Counted from the first letter of the stretch, positions 1 through 9,436 are shown. The stretch: 37,393 nucleotides of DNA from Nostoc sp. UCD121 (GCF_014222285.1 NZ_JACKZS010000062.1:1-37393), one strand, 5' to 3'. Program-made: numbers and translations. Notes: a model not told the origin generated them from the letters alone.

Positions 1-237
1 CTTTAAAGGTAACAAGGATGCTCCTTATATTATCAATTAACGATGAAAAATTCTATTTTCAAATGTAAAGCGATCTTTTTTGTCATCAGAATTTAAGGAT
101 ATGAATTGCAAGAAAATACTATTTTCTTGCTAACTTAAACTTATTAGTTTTAATCTTAAAATTAACTTGTATTAATTACTATTAAACACATATTCAAGCT
201 TTTATTAACAGTAAAGTTAGCTCTTGGTACTTGAATT
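1..237. other. AT-rich upstream region of glgX
   Basis: No open frame or RNA gene is visible. The stretch is strongly AT-rich and ends at the start of glgX, so it probably holds that gene's promoter and leader. I cannot place a -10/-35 pair with confidence. The short inverted match agaaaatactattttct near 112-128 is the only local structure noticed. Confidence 0.4.
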
Positions 238-2367
238 ATGTATGTAGCTGTATGGCCTGGGAATGTATATCCCTTGGGTGCTAGTTGGGATGGAAAAGGT
301 ACGAATTTTGCTTTGTTTTCGGAAAATGCAACAGGTGTAGAACTTTGCTTATTTGATGCTGATAATCATGAAATTCGCTTGATATTAAGAGAAAAAAATA
401 ATTTTGTTTGGCACGCTTATCTACCAGGAGTAGGGCCTGGCCAACGCTATGGTTTTAGAGTACATGGCCCTTGGGCCCCAGAACTTGGTCATCGCTTTAA
501 CCCTAATAAACTATTAATTGATCCCTATGCCAAGGCAATTGATGGGGAAATTATTGATGCCGCAGCTATTTTTGGTTATTCTTTAGATGCGCCAGAGCAA
601 GACTTAGCTTTTTCTGATTTAGATAATGCCGAAACTATGCCGAAGTGTATTGTTGTCGATCAATCCTTTGACTGGGGAGACGACCAACTTCTTCGTAGAC
701 CGTGGCACGAAACTATTATTTATGAAACTCACGTTAGAGGTTTTACTAAATTACACCCAGAAATTCCAGAAGAATTACGTGGTACTTATGCAGGGCTGGC
801 ACATCCAGTTGCAATTCAATATCTCCAACAACTAGGAATCACATCTGTGGAATTGATGCCTGTACATCACTTTTTATCTTCTCCAGGATTTCTGGTAAAT
901 AAAGGACTTAAAAACTATTGGGGCTACGATTCCATTAATTATTTCACCCCCTACTCTGGTTACAGTGCTAGTGGCTCAGTCGGACAACAAGTGACCGAGT
1001 TTAAGCAGATGGTCAAGGACTTACACTCTGCTGGCATTGAAGTAATTTTAGATGTAGTTTATAACCACACTGGCGAAGGCAATCATTTAGGGCCAACATT
1101 ATCGCTACGAGGCATCGATAATGCTGTGTACTACCGCTTGGTCAAAGATAATTCCCGCTACTACATGGACTTCACAGGCTGCGGCAACTCCCTGAATGTG
1201 CGTCATGCCCAAGTTCTGAAGTTAATCATGGATAGTCTGCGCTATTGGGTAACAGAAATGCATATTGATGGCTTTCGCTTTGATTTAGCCTCAGCATTAG
1301 CGCGAGAACTATATGAAGTAGATAATCTTGCAGCTTTTTTTGATATTATCCATCAAGATCCAATTCTGGCAGATGTAAAGCTGATTGCTGAACCTTGGGA
1401 TTTGGGAGAAGGCGGTTATCAGGTTGGTAATTTTCCTTTACGTTGGTCTGAATGGAATGGCAGATATCGTGATACTGTGAGGGATTTTTGGCGTGGTGAA
1501 GATGATAGCCTGGGGCAATTTGCTTATTGTTTTACCGGAAGTCCTGACCTTTACCAAGCAAACGGGCGTAATCCCAGTGCTAGTATTAATTTCGTCACTG
1601 CTCATGATGGCTTCACGCTCAATGATTTGGTCAGCTACAACGAAAAGCATAATCAGGCCAATGGTGAAGATAGTCGGGATGGGGAAAGCCATAATCGGTC
1701 TTGGAATTGCGGTGTAGAAGGAGAAACCAATGACCAAGATGTAATCCGCTTACGGCAACGTCAGCGACGCAACTTTTTAACAACTCTAATGCTGTCTCAA
1801 GGCATACCCATGCTATTAGGAGGGGATGAAATTGGTTTCACCCAGAAGGGTAACAACAATGTATACTGCCAAGATAATGAAATTTCCTGGCGTGATTGGA
1901 GTTTACAAAAGTATAATTCCGAACTACTAGACTTTACCCGCGAACTGATTTATTTTCGTCATCAGCATCCAGTATTTCGACGGCGTAAGTGGTTTCAAGG
2001 TCGTCCTATTCACGGTTTTGGGATCAGTGATATTGGTTGGTTTAATGCCGATGGTAGCGAAATGACTGAAAAGCAGTGGCTAGTTAGTTATGCCAAAGCT
2101 ATGGAAATTTTCTTAAATGGCGAGGGTATTGTTACTCCTAGCCCCCGTGGTGAACGGATTATTGATGAAAGCTTTTTGCTATTCTTTAATGCTCATTACG
2201 AAACGATTGAGTTTGCTTTACCCAATGTTTTCCAAGGCAGGGAATGGGAAATAGTTATTGACACCAACGAATCTCGCTTCATTAGCCCCGGAAAGTTGGT
2301 TATGGGTGAGCAAACTGTGCCAGTTACAGACCGCTCTCTCATAGTGTTACGTCGTCTTGCTTCGTAA
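238..2367 (+). CDS. glgX: Glycogen debranching enzyme GlgX (isoamylase type)
   Basis: This is a GH13 alpha-1,6-glucosidase that removes branches from glycogen in the cytoplasm. At 709 residues it has the usual length. The N-terminal part (about 10-110) is the CBM48/isoamylase N domain, with WDGKGTNFALFSENA near the start. The TIM barrel carries the four classical regions: DVVYNH from residue 272, GFRFDLAS with nucleophile Asp349, EPWD with acid/base Glu385, and TAHD with Asp457. A beta-sandwich C domain follows to the end. The ATG at 238 is the first start in frame and gives the family's N-terminal spacing. It stands alone: 237 bases of AT-rich DNA precede it and a hairpin follows 67 bases after the stop. 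The function is secure; the choice between GlgX and a plant-like isoamylase name is convention. Confidence 0.95.
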   Translation: MYVAVWPGNVYPLGASWDGKGTNFALFSENATGVELCLFDADNHEIRLILREKNNFVWHAYLPGVGPGQRYGFRVHGPWAPELGHRFNPNKLLIDPYAKAIDGEIIDAAAIFGYSLDAPEQDLAFSDLDNAETMPKCIVVDQSFDWGDDQLLRRPWHETIIYETHVRGFTKLHPEIPEELRGTYAGLAHPVAIQYLQQLGITSVELMPVHHFLSSPGFLVNKGLKNYWGYDSINYFTPYSGYSASGSVGQQVTEFKQMVKDLHSAGIEVILDVVYNHTGEGNHLGPTLSLRGIDNAVYYRLVKDNSRYYMDFTGCGNSLNVRHAQVLKLIMDSLRYWVTEMHIDGFRFDLASALARELYEVDNLAAFFDIIHQDPILADVKLIAEPWDLGEGGYQVGNFPLRWSEWNGRYRDTVRDFWRGEDDSLGQFAYCFTGSPDLYQANGRNPSASINFVTAHDGFTLNDLVSYNEKHNQANGEDSRDGESHNRSWNCGVEGETNDQDVIRLRQRQRRNFLTTLMLSQGIPMLLGGDEIGFTQKGNNNVYCQDNEISWRDWSLQKYNSELLDFTRELIYFRHQHPVFRRRKWFQGRPIHGFGISDIGWFNADGSEMTEKQWLVSYAKAMEIFLNGEGIVTPSPRGERIIDESFLLFFNAHYETIEFALPNVFQGREWEIVIDTNESRFISPGKLVMGEQTVPVTDRSLIVLRRLAS

Positions 2368-2433
2368 GATAAAAATCTTATGAGCGATTGAGCGATCGCG
2401 CCTATGACAAAATAAAAAATTGAGTGATATAGG

Positions 2434-2467
2434 GTGAAGTGCGATCAGAAAAGCGATCGCACTTCAC
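2434..2467 (+). terminator. Hairpin after glgX, possible terminator
   Basis: A perfect 13-bp inverted repeat (gtgaagtgcgatc and gatcgcacttcac) with an 8-base loop lies 67 bases past the glgX stop. No T tract follows, so it may be a processing or stability hairpin or a HIP1-derived palindrome rather than an intrinsic terminator. Confidence 0.4.
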
Positions 2468-2985
2468 AATGGTCATTTGAAGTATAAAGTAGACTCCGTT
2501 AAAACCTACTTACTATAGGAATCCGGTTTGATTACTGAAATCACTTGCTTCGGTAGGCAATAGGCAAAAGGCAATAGGATTTCAGAAGATTAAGGTGTAC
2601 CGAATTTTTTTCAAAAATCAAATATGAGTCCTATATTCGAGGGAACTAATGTACTTATTTGGTGTATTAATATTATCATCGTAGACAGAGTAACCACCCA
2701 ATAAAACACGTTGGTTTTGCACAAAGAACTTGAATGGTAGCTCTCGTTGCACTTTTTTGATGAAAAGCCAGAGTAATAAGTATAAAATCAATATCTTGGC
2801 GGTAAATATACCATTAGTAAACATACTTAAGTATGGGCTGACATAAGTTCGTAGCGAATTGACAGACACATAGTGCGTTAGCGTTACGGCACGTTCGCGG
2901 CAGCGTCTCGCAGAGAAGTGCGGAAAAAGCGCCCGCCATTTTTGAAGCCCCTATTGCTCCCCCTGCTCTCTTCGTTGACTTGATC

Positions 2986-3030
2986 AGCACTTCTTTTTGT
3001 ATTTCTTTATGTCTAACAAAAAGAAGTGCT
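2986..3030. repeat. Perfect 15-bp inverted repeat upstream of the NTF2-like gene
   Basis: agcacttctttttgt (2986-3000) is perfectly complementary to acaaaaagaagtgct (3016-3030), with a 15-base loop. It lies 62 bases before the next start codon. It could be a leader hairpin, an operator or the ends of a vanished small element; the sequence does not decide. Confidence 0.5.
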
Positions 3031-3092
3031 AAATGTGGATAGTAATATTAAAAAATTCTCGGTATGTGTCGCTCAATCTACAGGTTTTTTAG

Positions 3093-3731
3093 ATGATGAA
3101 ACAGAGGCAGGCAAGTATATACAAATACACTCACCTACTTTGGAGTGTTTTGTTGGTGTTGGTAATTTGGAATCTACCCCAATCCGCTTTAGCAGATGTC
3201 AATCCACAGGAGATAAATGCAATTATTCGAACACGGGATATTGCCCTGCAAGCCCTAAACACGCGCGATTTTAGCAAAATACAGCCTTACTTGCACCCAA
3301 ATTTCACAATTACAACAGTTGATAATCAGACTTTTAACAAAGTTCCTGAATTTGAAAAGTACTGGAATCAGCAGTTTTCCAGTTCTATTAAAGATATCAA
3401 AATGCAACTCAAGGGAGATACTCTCAGAACATTTCTTACTCCAGAAATAGATGTTGCCTCTGGAGAAGCGATCGCATCTTTCTCTTTCAAAGATGGCAAA
3501 GCGGCTGATATGGCGTTGCGATGGACAGCAGTGCTGCAAAAACTCCAAGATAAATGGACGATTCAATCGCTACATTTCTCCTCCAATCTGCTGAATAACC
3601 CGGTGTTGAATGCTGCTCAACAATTGGGACAGATTCTAGCAGTTGCAGCAGGGGTAGGCGGTTTCCTTCTGGGAGCAGCGACGATGCTATTATTACGTCG
3701 CAGGATTAAGCCACGAAGCAAAGGGACATAA
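3093..3731 (+). CDS. Membrane-anchored NTF2-like (SnoaL/IMS-like) protein
   Basis: A 212-residue protein with an N-terminal hydrophobic signal (about 14-34, ending in SALAD, a plausible signal peptidase site). A central domain of about 100 residues has the look of the NTF2-like fold: a helix with RDIALQALNTRD, a strand with HPNFTITTVD and a final DKWTIQSLHFSS. A C-terminal membrane helix (about 180-200) is followed by the basic tail LRRRIKPRSKGT. This places the domain outside the cytoplasmic membrane or in the thylakoid lumen. No catalytic residues can be assigned. It ends 8 bases before the glycosyltransferase start, so the two are likely co-transcribed. The start is the first of two adjacent ATGs; the second is equally possible. 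Confidence 0.75.
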   Translation: MMKQRQASIYKYTHLLWSVLLVLVIWNLPQSALADVNPQEINAIIRTRDIALQALNTRDFSKIQPYLHPNFTITTVDNQTFNKVPEFEKYWNQQFSSSIKDIKMQLKGDTLRTFLTPEIDVASGEAIASFSFKDGKAADMALRWTAVLQKLQDKWTIQSLHFSSNLLNNPVLNAAQQLGQILAVAAGVGGFLLGAATMLLLRRRIKPRSKGT

Positions 3732-3739
3732 CAAATAAA

Positions 3740-5044
3740 GTGGGAAGAAGCATTTATCAGCCCAGTAAAAATATTAGTTTTCATCGCCGTCTCAAAGCAA
3801 CCATAATAGTTTTATTAGTTTGGGGTGGCGTGAGTTTGCTGCACTGGCTACCAGAAACACAATGGTTGATGCTGGGATTAACGGCAATCCTGACTGTGCA
3901 AACATTACGGATGCTGTTAGCAAAACCAGTAGCGGCGGTGATGGAGAGTGAGATTTATTTACTGCCAGTCTCGATTTTAGTTCCGGCTAAAAATGAAAGT
4001 TTAGTATTGCCTGATTTAGTTTACAGCTTATGCCAATTGAACTATCCAAGCGATTCCCTAGATATCTGGGTTATTGATGATGGGAGTACCGATGAAACCC
4101 CCCAGGTTTTGAGGGAATTACAAACTCAATTTCCATCTTTGCAAGTTCATCGACGGGAATCAATAGGTGGGAAATCAGGGGCTTTGAATGCGGTGTTTCC
4201 TTTTACCCAAGGGGAGATTATTCTAATCTGTGATGCGGATGCTCAATTAAGAGCCAATTTTCTCCAGCAAACAGTACCTCTATTTCAGAAGCAAGCGATC
4301 GGTGCAGTGCAAGTGCGAAAAGCAATTTCTAATGCTAATACCAATTTCTTAACCCGTTGTCAGCAGATGGAAATGAACTGTGATAGCTTTCTGCAAACCC
4401 ATCGCATTGCTATTGGTGGTATGTCTGAACTGCGGGGTAATGGGATGTTAGTTCGTCGGGAATTGTTAGAAAAGTGTCAAGGTTGGAATGAAAACACTGT
4501 CACCGATGATTTGGATCTTTGCTTCAAACTCTATTTAGCAGGTGCGGAAATTGAGTTTGTGACAGTTCCATCAATTCAGGAAGAAGGTGTAACCACTTGG
4601 GAAAAACTTTGGAATCAACGTTCTCGTTGGGCTGAAGGTGGCTATCAGCGTTACCTAGATTATTTTCCGCAAATTATTACTTTGGGTTGGGCAAAAGAAA
4701 TTGATTTACTATTGTTTTTTCTATTGCAATTTCTTCTACCAATTGGGCTAATTCCGGATTTACTTTGGACAATATTTTATAGCCATCATCCAGTTCTGTT
4801 TCCCCTCCAGACACTACTCAGCATCATTTTGACAATTGCCTTTATTGCTGGACTTTATCAATTTCAAAATTTACGAGGATGGTCTTTGCTTTGGGCAACA
4901 ATTCAAGGGTCATTCTACATGGTGCATTGGATTCCTGTGATGATTGTGACGACTTTAAAGATGTGTGTGCCAAGAGAGCGATCGCGCTGGATAAAAACTG
5001 AGCATTGTGGTAAAAATACTAGCAGTGATTATGGAAATAAATAA
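3740..5044 (+). CDS. Family 2 processive glycosyltransferase, membrane-bound
   Basis: A 434-residue GT-A glycosyltransferase of the cellulose/hyaluronan synthase-like kind. Two membrane helices (about 20-37 and 42-58) precede the catalytic domain. That domain shows VIDDGSTDET (Asp113/114, UDP-sugar binding), KSGALN from 145, the DAD metal motif at 165-167, TDD at 255-257 (catalytic base) and QRSRW at 293-297, the QxxRW acceptor signature. Three or so membrane helices end the protein (about 315-410). The start is a GTG at 3740. The upstream NTF2-like membrane protein is 8 bases away and probably belongs to the same transcript. The sugar and the product (exopolysaccharide or glycolipid) cannot be read from the sequence. 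Confidence 0.85.
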   Translation: MGRSIYQPSKNISFHRRLKATIIVLLVWGGVSLLHWLPETQWLMLGLTAILTVQTLRMLLAKPVAAVMESEIYLLPVSILVPAKNESLVLPDLVYSLCQLNYPSDSLDIWVIDDGSTDETPQVLRELQTQFPSLQVHRRESIGGKSGALNAVFPFTQGEIILICDADAQLRANFLQQTVPLFQKQAIGAVQVRKAISNANTNFLTRCQQMEMNCDSFLQTHRIAIGGMSELRGNGMLVRRELLEKCQGWNENTVTDDLDLCFKLYLAGAEIEFVTVPSIQEEGVTTWEKLWNQRSRWAEGGYQRYLDYFPQIITLGWAKEIDLLLFFLLQFLLPIGLIPDLLWTIFYSHHPVLFPLQTLLSIILTIAFIAGLYQFQNLRGWSLLWATIQGSFYMVHWIPVMIVTTLKMCVPRERSRWIKTEHCGKNTSSDYGNK

Positions 5045-5081
5045 GGTAAAATTCAAGATGATTATCAAATAATAATTACTT

Positions 5082-6548
5082 ATGATATGGCAACCGATTG
5101 AAGATATCTTATCAAGTTGGCAAAGTTTAGCTAGTTCTGAATTACCGCCTTTAGTCACTGTTTGGAATGAGCAGGCAGAGCGGCTTCGCGCATCTGGTGA
5201 GTTTAAAGCCTTCATGGAAAGACTACGCCGCGAAATAGCCATTGAAACTGGAATTATTGAGCGATTATACAACATAGATAGAGGAATAACTCGCCTTTTA
5301 ATTGAACAAGGAATTAACGAAGCTCTGATTCCTCATGGAGCTACAGATCGTCCTGTAAAGCAAGTAGTTTCTTTAATCAGGGATCAGGAAACTGCAATTG
5401 AGGGACTGTTTGATTTCGTCGGTGGGCAAAGAAATTTATCAACCTCCTATATAAAGCAGTTACATCAGGTTCTAACCCAGAACCAAGAATATACAGAGGC
5501 TTTAATTCCATCGACAGGGGAAATTGTTCGTGTTTCTCTCATAATGGGTGACTGGAAGCGTCTACCTAACAATCCGATGAGACCAGATGGCATTATTCAC
5601 GAATACTGCCCCCCAGAACAAGTGGCATCTGAAATGGACAGGTTGATTGAATTGCATCATCAACATCGAAATCAGCAAATTCCTCCTGAAGTTGAATCAG
5701 CTTGGTTGCATCATCGATTTACACAGATTCATCCCTTTCAAGATGGAAATGGCCGAGTTGCTCGATGTATTGCCAGCTTAGTTTTTATTCAAGCTGGTTG
5801 GTTTCCCCTAGTTCTTACTCGTGATGATCGTGCAGATTATATTGCAGCTTTAGAGCAGGCAGATCAAGGCGATTTGTCAAAATTGATTGATCTGTTCGGC
5901 AAGAGCCAAAAGCAAGCTTTTATCCGCAGTCTTGGCTTATCAGAACAAGTCTTATCAGAGTCACGACGTACTCAGGTTATTATTGCTTCCATTGCTGAAA
6001 AGCTGAAGCAAAATCAATCAGCATCTATTCAAGAGCGCAGTCGAAAAGTTGAACATTTTGCTTCAAAGTTATTTGAGATAGCCTCTAATCGCTCACAAGA
6101 TGTTGCTAATGAAATCAAGCTATCCGTGCAAAATTTAGTGGATGATGCTGATGCTTTTATAATTAGTGCGCCTGCTGGTGATACTCGTTCATATTACCAC
6201 CGCTACCAGATTGTAGAGACGGCTAAAAAGTTAGGATACTTTGCTAATACTCGTAACTATCATACCTGGATACAGTTAGTTATTAATATAGGAATATCAA
6301 CGACAATTTTGCTTTCTTTTCATGTTCTTGGACATGAGTATCGCGGCTTACTTGTGTGTTCTGCGTGTGCATACCACAGAGATAATGTAGAAGATGGTGA
6401 GCGCAACATTAGTGACATTCAAGCTCTAGCAGATTCTCCATTCCAGTTCTCTTATGCTGATGAAGAGGGTAATCTAACAGAGCGTTTTAAGCAGTGGTTA
6501 GAAGATGTAATTGTGACCGGTTTGGAATATTGGAATAAGAGTCTGTGA
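5082..6548 (+). CDS. Fic-domain protein (AMP transferase type)
   Basis: A 488-residue Fic protein. The core motif HPFQDGNGRVAR is complete at 217-228 (catalytic His217, Asp221, Arg225 and Arg228), so it should transfer AMP or another nucleotide to target hydroxyl groups. A helical N-terminal part carries TGIIER at 56-61. This fits the (S/T)xxxE(G/N) autoinhibitory motif of class II Fic proteins except that Arg replaces Gly/Asn; the inhibitory Glu60 is kept. After the Fic fold there is a charged helical stretch (about 305-360) and an unassigned C-terminal domain with a Cys pair (CSAC near 427). It starts 37 bases after the glycosyltransferase. No antitoxin partner is adjacent, as expected for the self-inhibited class. 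Confidence 0.88.
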   Translation: MIWQPIEDILSSWQSLASSELPPLVTVWNEQAERLRASGEFKAFMERLRREIAIETGIIERLYNIDRGITRLLIEQGINEALIPHGATDRPVKQVVSLIRDQETAIEGLFDFVGGQRNLSTSYIKQLHQVLTQNQEYTEALIPSTGEIVRVSLIMGDWKRLPNNPMRPDGIIHEYCPPEQVASEMDRLIELHHQHRNQQIPPEVESAWLHHRFTQIHPFQDGNGRVARCIASLVFIQAGWFPLVLTRDDRADYIAALEQADQGDLSKLIDLFGKSQKQAFIRSLGLSEQVLSESRRTQVIIASIAEKLKQNQSASIQERSRKVEHFASKLFEIASNRSQDVANEIKLSVQNLVDDADAFIISAPAGDTRSYYHRYQIVETAKKLGYFANTRNYHTWIQLVINIGISTTILLSFHVLGHEYRGLLVCSACAYHRDNVEDGERNISDIQALADSPFQFSYADEEGNLTERFKQWLEDVIVTGLEYWNKSL

Positions 6549-6645
6549 AAACGATATCTATGACGAGCTACGCCATTTCCAATAAATTCCCAGCCTATAA
6601 TTACCCTAAACAGATCCAATAACAACCAAAAGTCAACAAAGAATC

Positions 6646-8355
6646 ATGTTGGATTTGCTGATTCAAAACGGGTTAGTTTTCGATGGCTTAGGCTCTCCAC
6701 CTGTTCGCGGAGATATCGGCATTCAAAACGGACAGATTGTCACCATTGCACCCTCCTTAACACCCCCAGCGTGTGAAGTGGTTGATGCTTCTGGGTTATG
6801 GGTGATACCTGGATTTATAGATATTCATACTCATTACGATTTAGAGTTAGAAATTGCACCAGGATTGAGCGAATCAGTTCGTCATGGTGTTACTAGCGTG
6901 GTTATTGGTAACTGTAGCTTGTCTGTTGCGATCGCAGAACCCCAAGTACTGGCTGATATTTTTCAGAGGGTAGAGACGCTTTCTCATCGGCTGATTGCAA
7001 AATGGCTACAAAAGTCAGTTTCCTGGCAAACACCAGCAGAATATTTACAGCATTTGCAACAGTTACCCCTTGGCCCCAATGTTGCCCCAATGTTTGGACA
7101 CAGCGCCTTACGCGCTCATGTGATGGGGTTAGAACGCAGTTTAACTGTACAGCCGACAAAATTTGAACTAAATCTTATGCAGCGCATAGCTAGAGATGCA
7201 ATAGATGCTGGCTTTATTGGTATTTCTATTGATATGTTTCCCTGGCATCGGATGAGTGGAGAATGGCAAGGCTGCACAATTCCCTCTCAACACGCGAAAT
7301 TTAAAGAATATGCAATGTTAGCAGATTTGTGCCGGCGGTGCGATCGCGTTTTTCAAGTCACACCCAATTTACAACGACTAGCTTCCTTTGTGGATATTCT
7401 GCGTATGGGTTCAGGGATTGGACAAAAACCACTGCGGCTAACAGTCCTCTCAGCCTTAGATGCCGTACACGATCGCAAACTATGGCGAATATTTTCCCCC
7501 CTACTTTTTATTTGGAATCGGCTTCTAAATGGGAATGTGCGCTTTCAAACCCTAACTGAACCCTTCACCATTTACTCTGATGGATCTGTGACTCCCTTAT
7601 TTGAAGAATTTTCCACAGGCGCACAACTCAATGGCTGTCAGTCACGAGAGGAAAGGCAACAACTATGGGCATCAGAAATTTTTCGTCGTCAGTTTCGCCA
7701 AGAATGGCTCAATAAACGGCGTAAATCATTCCATCGTCGGTTAGATTTGATGGAAGTTATTCACTGTCCCGAAGCAGGTTGGCAAGGGTTAAGTTTTGCA
7801 GAAATTGCTCGTCAAAAGCAACAAGAACCAGTAGATTTATTTATCCACGCATTACAAAAATACGATACAGATTTACGCTGGGTGGCTACAGGAGCAAACG
7901 ATCGCCTAAAACCACGTTTAGCGATGATGCAGCATCCCTCTATTTTGCCTGGTTTTACCGATGCTGGCGCTCACGTCCGTAACCTGGGCTACTATGATGG
8001 AGCTTTGTCTTTGCTCAAACAAGCAGTTACAACGAAGTTTCTTTCACCTGAAGCTGCGATTTGCCGCGTTACTGGCGAACCTGCTGGTTGGTTTCGTCTT
8101 GATACGGGAGTTCTCAAAGTTGGTGCGAAAGCGGATATAGTTTTACTCGATCCCAATGCTTTAAATCAGCCAATTAGCCCGCAGGTGCAGATATCAGATC
8201 CAGTTTTAGATGGTGAACCTCGGATGGTTAAGCGTGGTTCGGATGAAATTGTGCAAAGAGTTTATATTAATGGGGTTCAGGTTGTTTGTCGGGGTGAAGT
8301 GAGCGATCGCTTGGGGCGTGAAAAGTTGGGAACGGTTTTGTCACTATTAACTTAG
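6646..8355 (+). CDS. Amidohydrolase, D-aminoacylase (N-acyl-D-amino-acid deacylase) family
   Basis: A 569-residue metal-dependent amidohydrolase. It begins with the small beta-sandwich part (LLIQNGLVFDGLG), then GFIDIHTHYD with the metal ligands His61 and His63, then VVIGNCSLS with Cys90 in the place of the zinc-binding Cys of D-aminoacylases. TDAGAHV near residue 437 supplies the catalytic Asp. The C-terminal barrel closure ends with ADIVLLDP and VYINGVQVV, typical of the family. The expected reaction is hydrolysis of N-acyl-D-amino acids, but the family also includes dihydropyrimidinase-like members, so the substrate is open. The length is somewhat above the usual 480-530 residues. Upstream is a 97-base gap after the Fic gene; no operon partner is evident. 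Confidence 0.82.
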   Translation: MLDLLIQNGLVFDGLGSPPVRGDIGIQNGQIVTIAPSLTPPACEVVDASGLWVIPGFIDIHTHYDLELEIAPGLSESVRHGVTSVVIGNCSLSVAIAEPQVLADIFQRVETLSHRLIAKWLQKSVSWQTPAEYLQHLQQLPLGPNVAPMFGHSALRAHVMGLERSLTVQPTKFELNLMQRIARDAIDAGFIGISIDMFPWHRMSGEWQGCTIPSQHAKFKEYAMLADLCRRCDRVFQVTPNLQRLASFVDILRMGSGIGQKPLRLTVLSALDAVHDRKLWRIFSPLLFIWNRLLNGNVRFQTLTEPFTIYSDGSVTPLFEEFSTGAQLNGCQSREERQQLWASEIFRRQFRQEWLNKRRKSFHRRLDLMEVIHCPEAGWQGLSFAEIARQKQQEPVDLFIHALQKYDTDLRWVATGANDRLKPRLAMMQHPSILPGFTDAGAHVRNLGYYDGALSLLKQAVTTKFLSPEAAICRVTGEPAGWFRLDTGVLKVGAKADIVLLDPNALNQPISPQVQISDPVLDGEPRMVKRGSDEIVQRVYINGVQVVCRGEVSDRLGREKLGTVLSLLT

Positions 8356-8406
8356 AGATTATGGGCAAACTACATTGATGTTGTATTGGTCACAGCTTCT
8401 AAATTT

Positions 8407-9180
8407 ATGTCAGATTACTTGTTTTCCCAGTTTAAAGCCAACGAATTTAAAGCCTTGCATAAGGAATTATCTAAAGTTCTGGATATTTCACAAGGTCATC
8501 TACAAGCTCTCTATGAAGTAATGCAGCAAGAATTTGAACTAGAGGGCTATCCCAAACATAGTCTTCCCAGAAATATTTTTCACTCTCACGATGAAAGTTT
8601 TCAGAAATGCTACAAAGATGCTTTAGTTATTGGAGTAGATATTCCAAGTCTCCTGGAAAAAAACAATACTATTTCAAACAAGAAAACAGTTGTAATTGTC
8701 GGACAAGATCCTTTAAGAAAAAGTGATAAAAGAGTAGAGGAAATTGATATTGCAACACCCTACGCTTTACATTTGAAGGATTGTCGGGAGAAGTTACCTA
8801 ATACAAGGCTGTATTTTGATTTGATCAAAGTCTTACTAGATGTAGGATATCAAGTCTACCTCACAGACATTTTCAAGGTATGGGTCAGTGAGGCTAATTG
8901 CGATCGCGGTATTCCTCTGAACAACCAAGATTGTAATCGCTTCATTCAAGTTCTGAAGACAGAGTTAGAAATTTTTGAACCAGTTGCGATCGTTACCTGG
9001 GGAGAAAAAGCAACTAGTGCGATTAAAAGTATAAAATTAGAAGTCAAACCCCTTGAGTTTCCCCATCCTAGTGGTGCAGCAAATGGTGCTTGGTCTAAAC
9101 TAATGGGAAAACCAGCAACACGAGAGAACCGGATTAATTTCTGGCAGGAAAAAGTTCTTGACCACTTATCAGGGGTGTAG
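8407..9180 (+). CDS. Uracil-DNA glycosylase superfamily protein
   Basis: A 257-residue protein when started at the ATG at 8407; an in-frame TTG at 8386 would add 7 residues. The two signatures of the uracil-DNA glycosylase fold are present and correctly spaced: VVIVGQDPL (GQDP at about 99-102, keeping the catalytic Asp) and EFPHPSGAANGAW (HPS at about 220-222). The Tyr-His that follows GQDP in family 1 enzymes is replaced by Leu-Arg, so uracil specificity is doubtful. About 90 helical residues precede the fold and have no obvious match. It could repair another base lesion or be a non-repair member of the superfamily. It is not in an operon. Confidence 0.7.
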   Translation: MSDYLFSQFKANEFKALHKELSKVLDISQGHLQALYEVMQQEFELEGYPKHSLPRNIFHSHDESFQKCYKDALVIGVDIPSLLEKNNTISNKKTVVIVGQDPLRKSDKRVEEIDIATPYALHLKDCREKLPNTRLYFDLIKVLLDVGYQVYLTDIFKVWVSEANCDRGIPLNNQDCNRFIQVLKTELEIFEPVAIVTWGEKATSAIKSIKLEVKPLEFPHPSGAANGAWSKLMGKPATRENRINFWQEKVLDHLSGV

Positions 9181-9310
9181 ACAAGGATAATTGCCAGTAC
9201 GCTACGTTAACGAAAATATAACGCACCATTTTTATGAAAGTAATATTTACGGCGTGTGGAGCGATCACTTTATTCAGGACAGGTATAACTTTGCTATATT
9301 AGATAGTGCC

Positions 9311-9436
9311 TTATACCATTTCTTTGTGAGGCTGCGCCAAACCCTTTTAACTTCTTTCTTTGTGTCTTTTGCGTCCTTTGCGGTTCGTTTTTTTTTCTTC
9401 TACTTATGGTTTAGCGCATCTTCATACAGAATTGTT
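9311..9436 (-). repeat. Solo copy of the small MITE-like unit nested at 19096-19233
   Basis: Read on the minus strand this begins aacaattctgtatgaagatg and ends with gcctcacaaagaaatggtat. The same unit lies inside the larger element at 19096-19233 on the plus strand. Its ends are imperfect inverted repeats: attctgtatgaagatgcgc against atttctttgtgaggctgcgc. Internally it contains a CGCAAAGG-type 9-bp-period repeat. It lies in the 319-base gap between the UDG-like gene and the zinc-ribbon peptide; nothing else was seen in that gap. Confidence 0.75.

Larger units (their letters stand above)
2368..3092. other. 725-base intergenic stretch with repeats and hairpins
   Basis: I see no convincing gene here. 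It contains a perfect 13-bp-stem hairpin (2434-2467), a short tandem run of ggcaataggcaaaaggcaat type (about 2552-2578), a Nostoc-type GC-rich interspersed repeat (about 2871-2935, gcgttagcgttacggcac and following) and a perfect 15-bp-stem hairpin (2986-3030). An open frame of 83 codons on the minus strand (2618-2869) has no recognisable family and no clear ribosome site, and I did not call it. Confidence 0.6.

Noticed and set aside
2618..2869. Open frame of 83 codons on the minus strand
   Set aside because: No family, no convincing ribosome site, and it lies in a repeat-rich gap. A relic is possible but unsupported.
3026..3274. Open frame overlapping the start of the NTF2-like gene
   Set aside because: It is in a different frame over the signal peptide of a better gene and begins in the arm of a hairpin.
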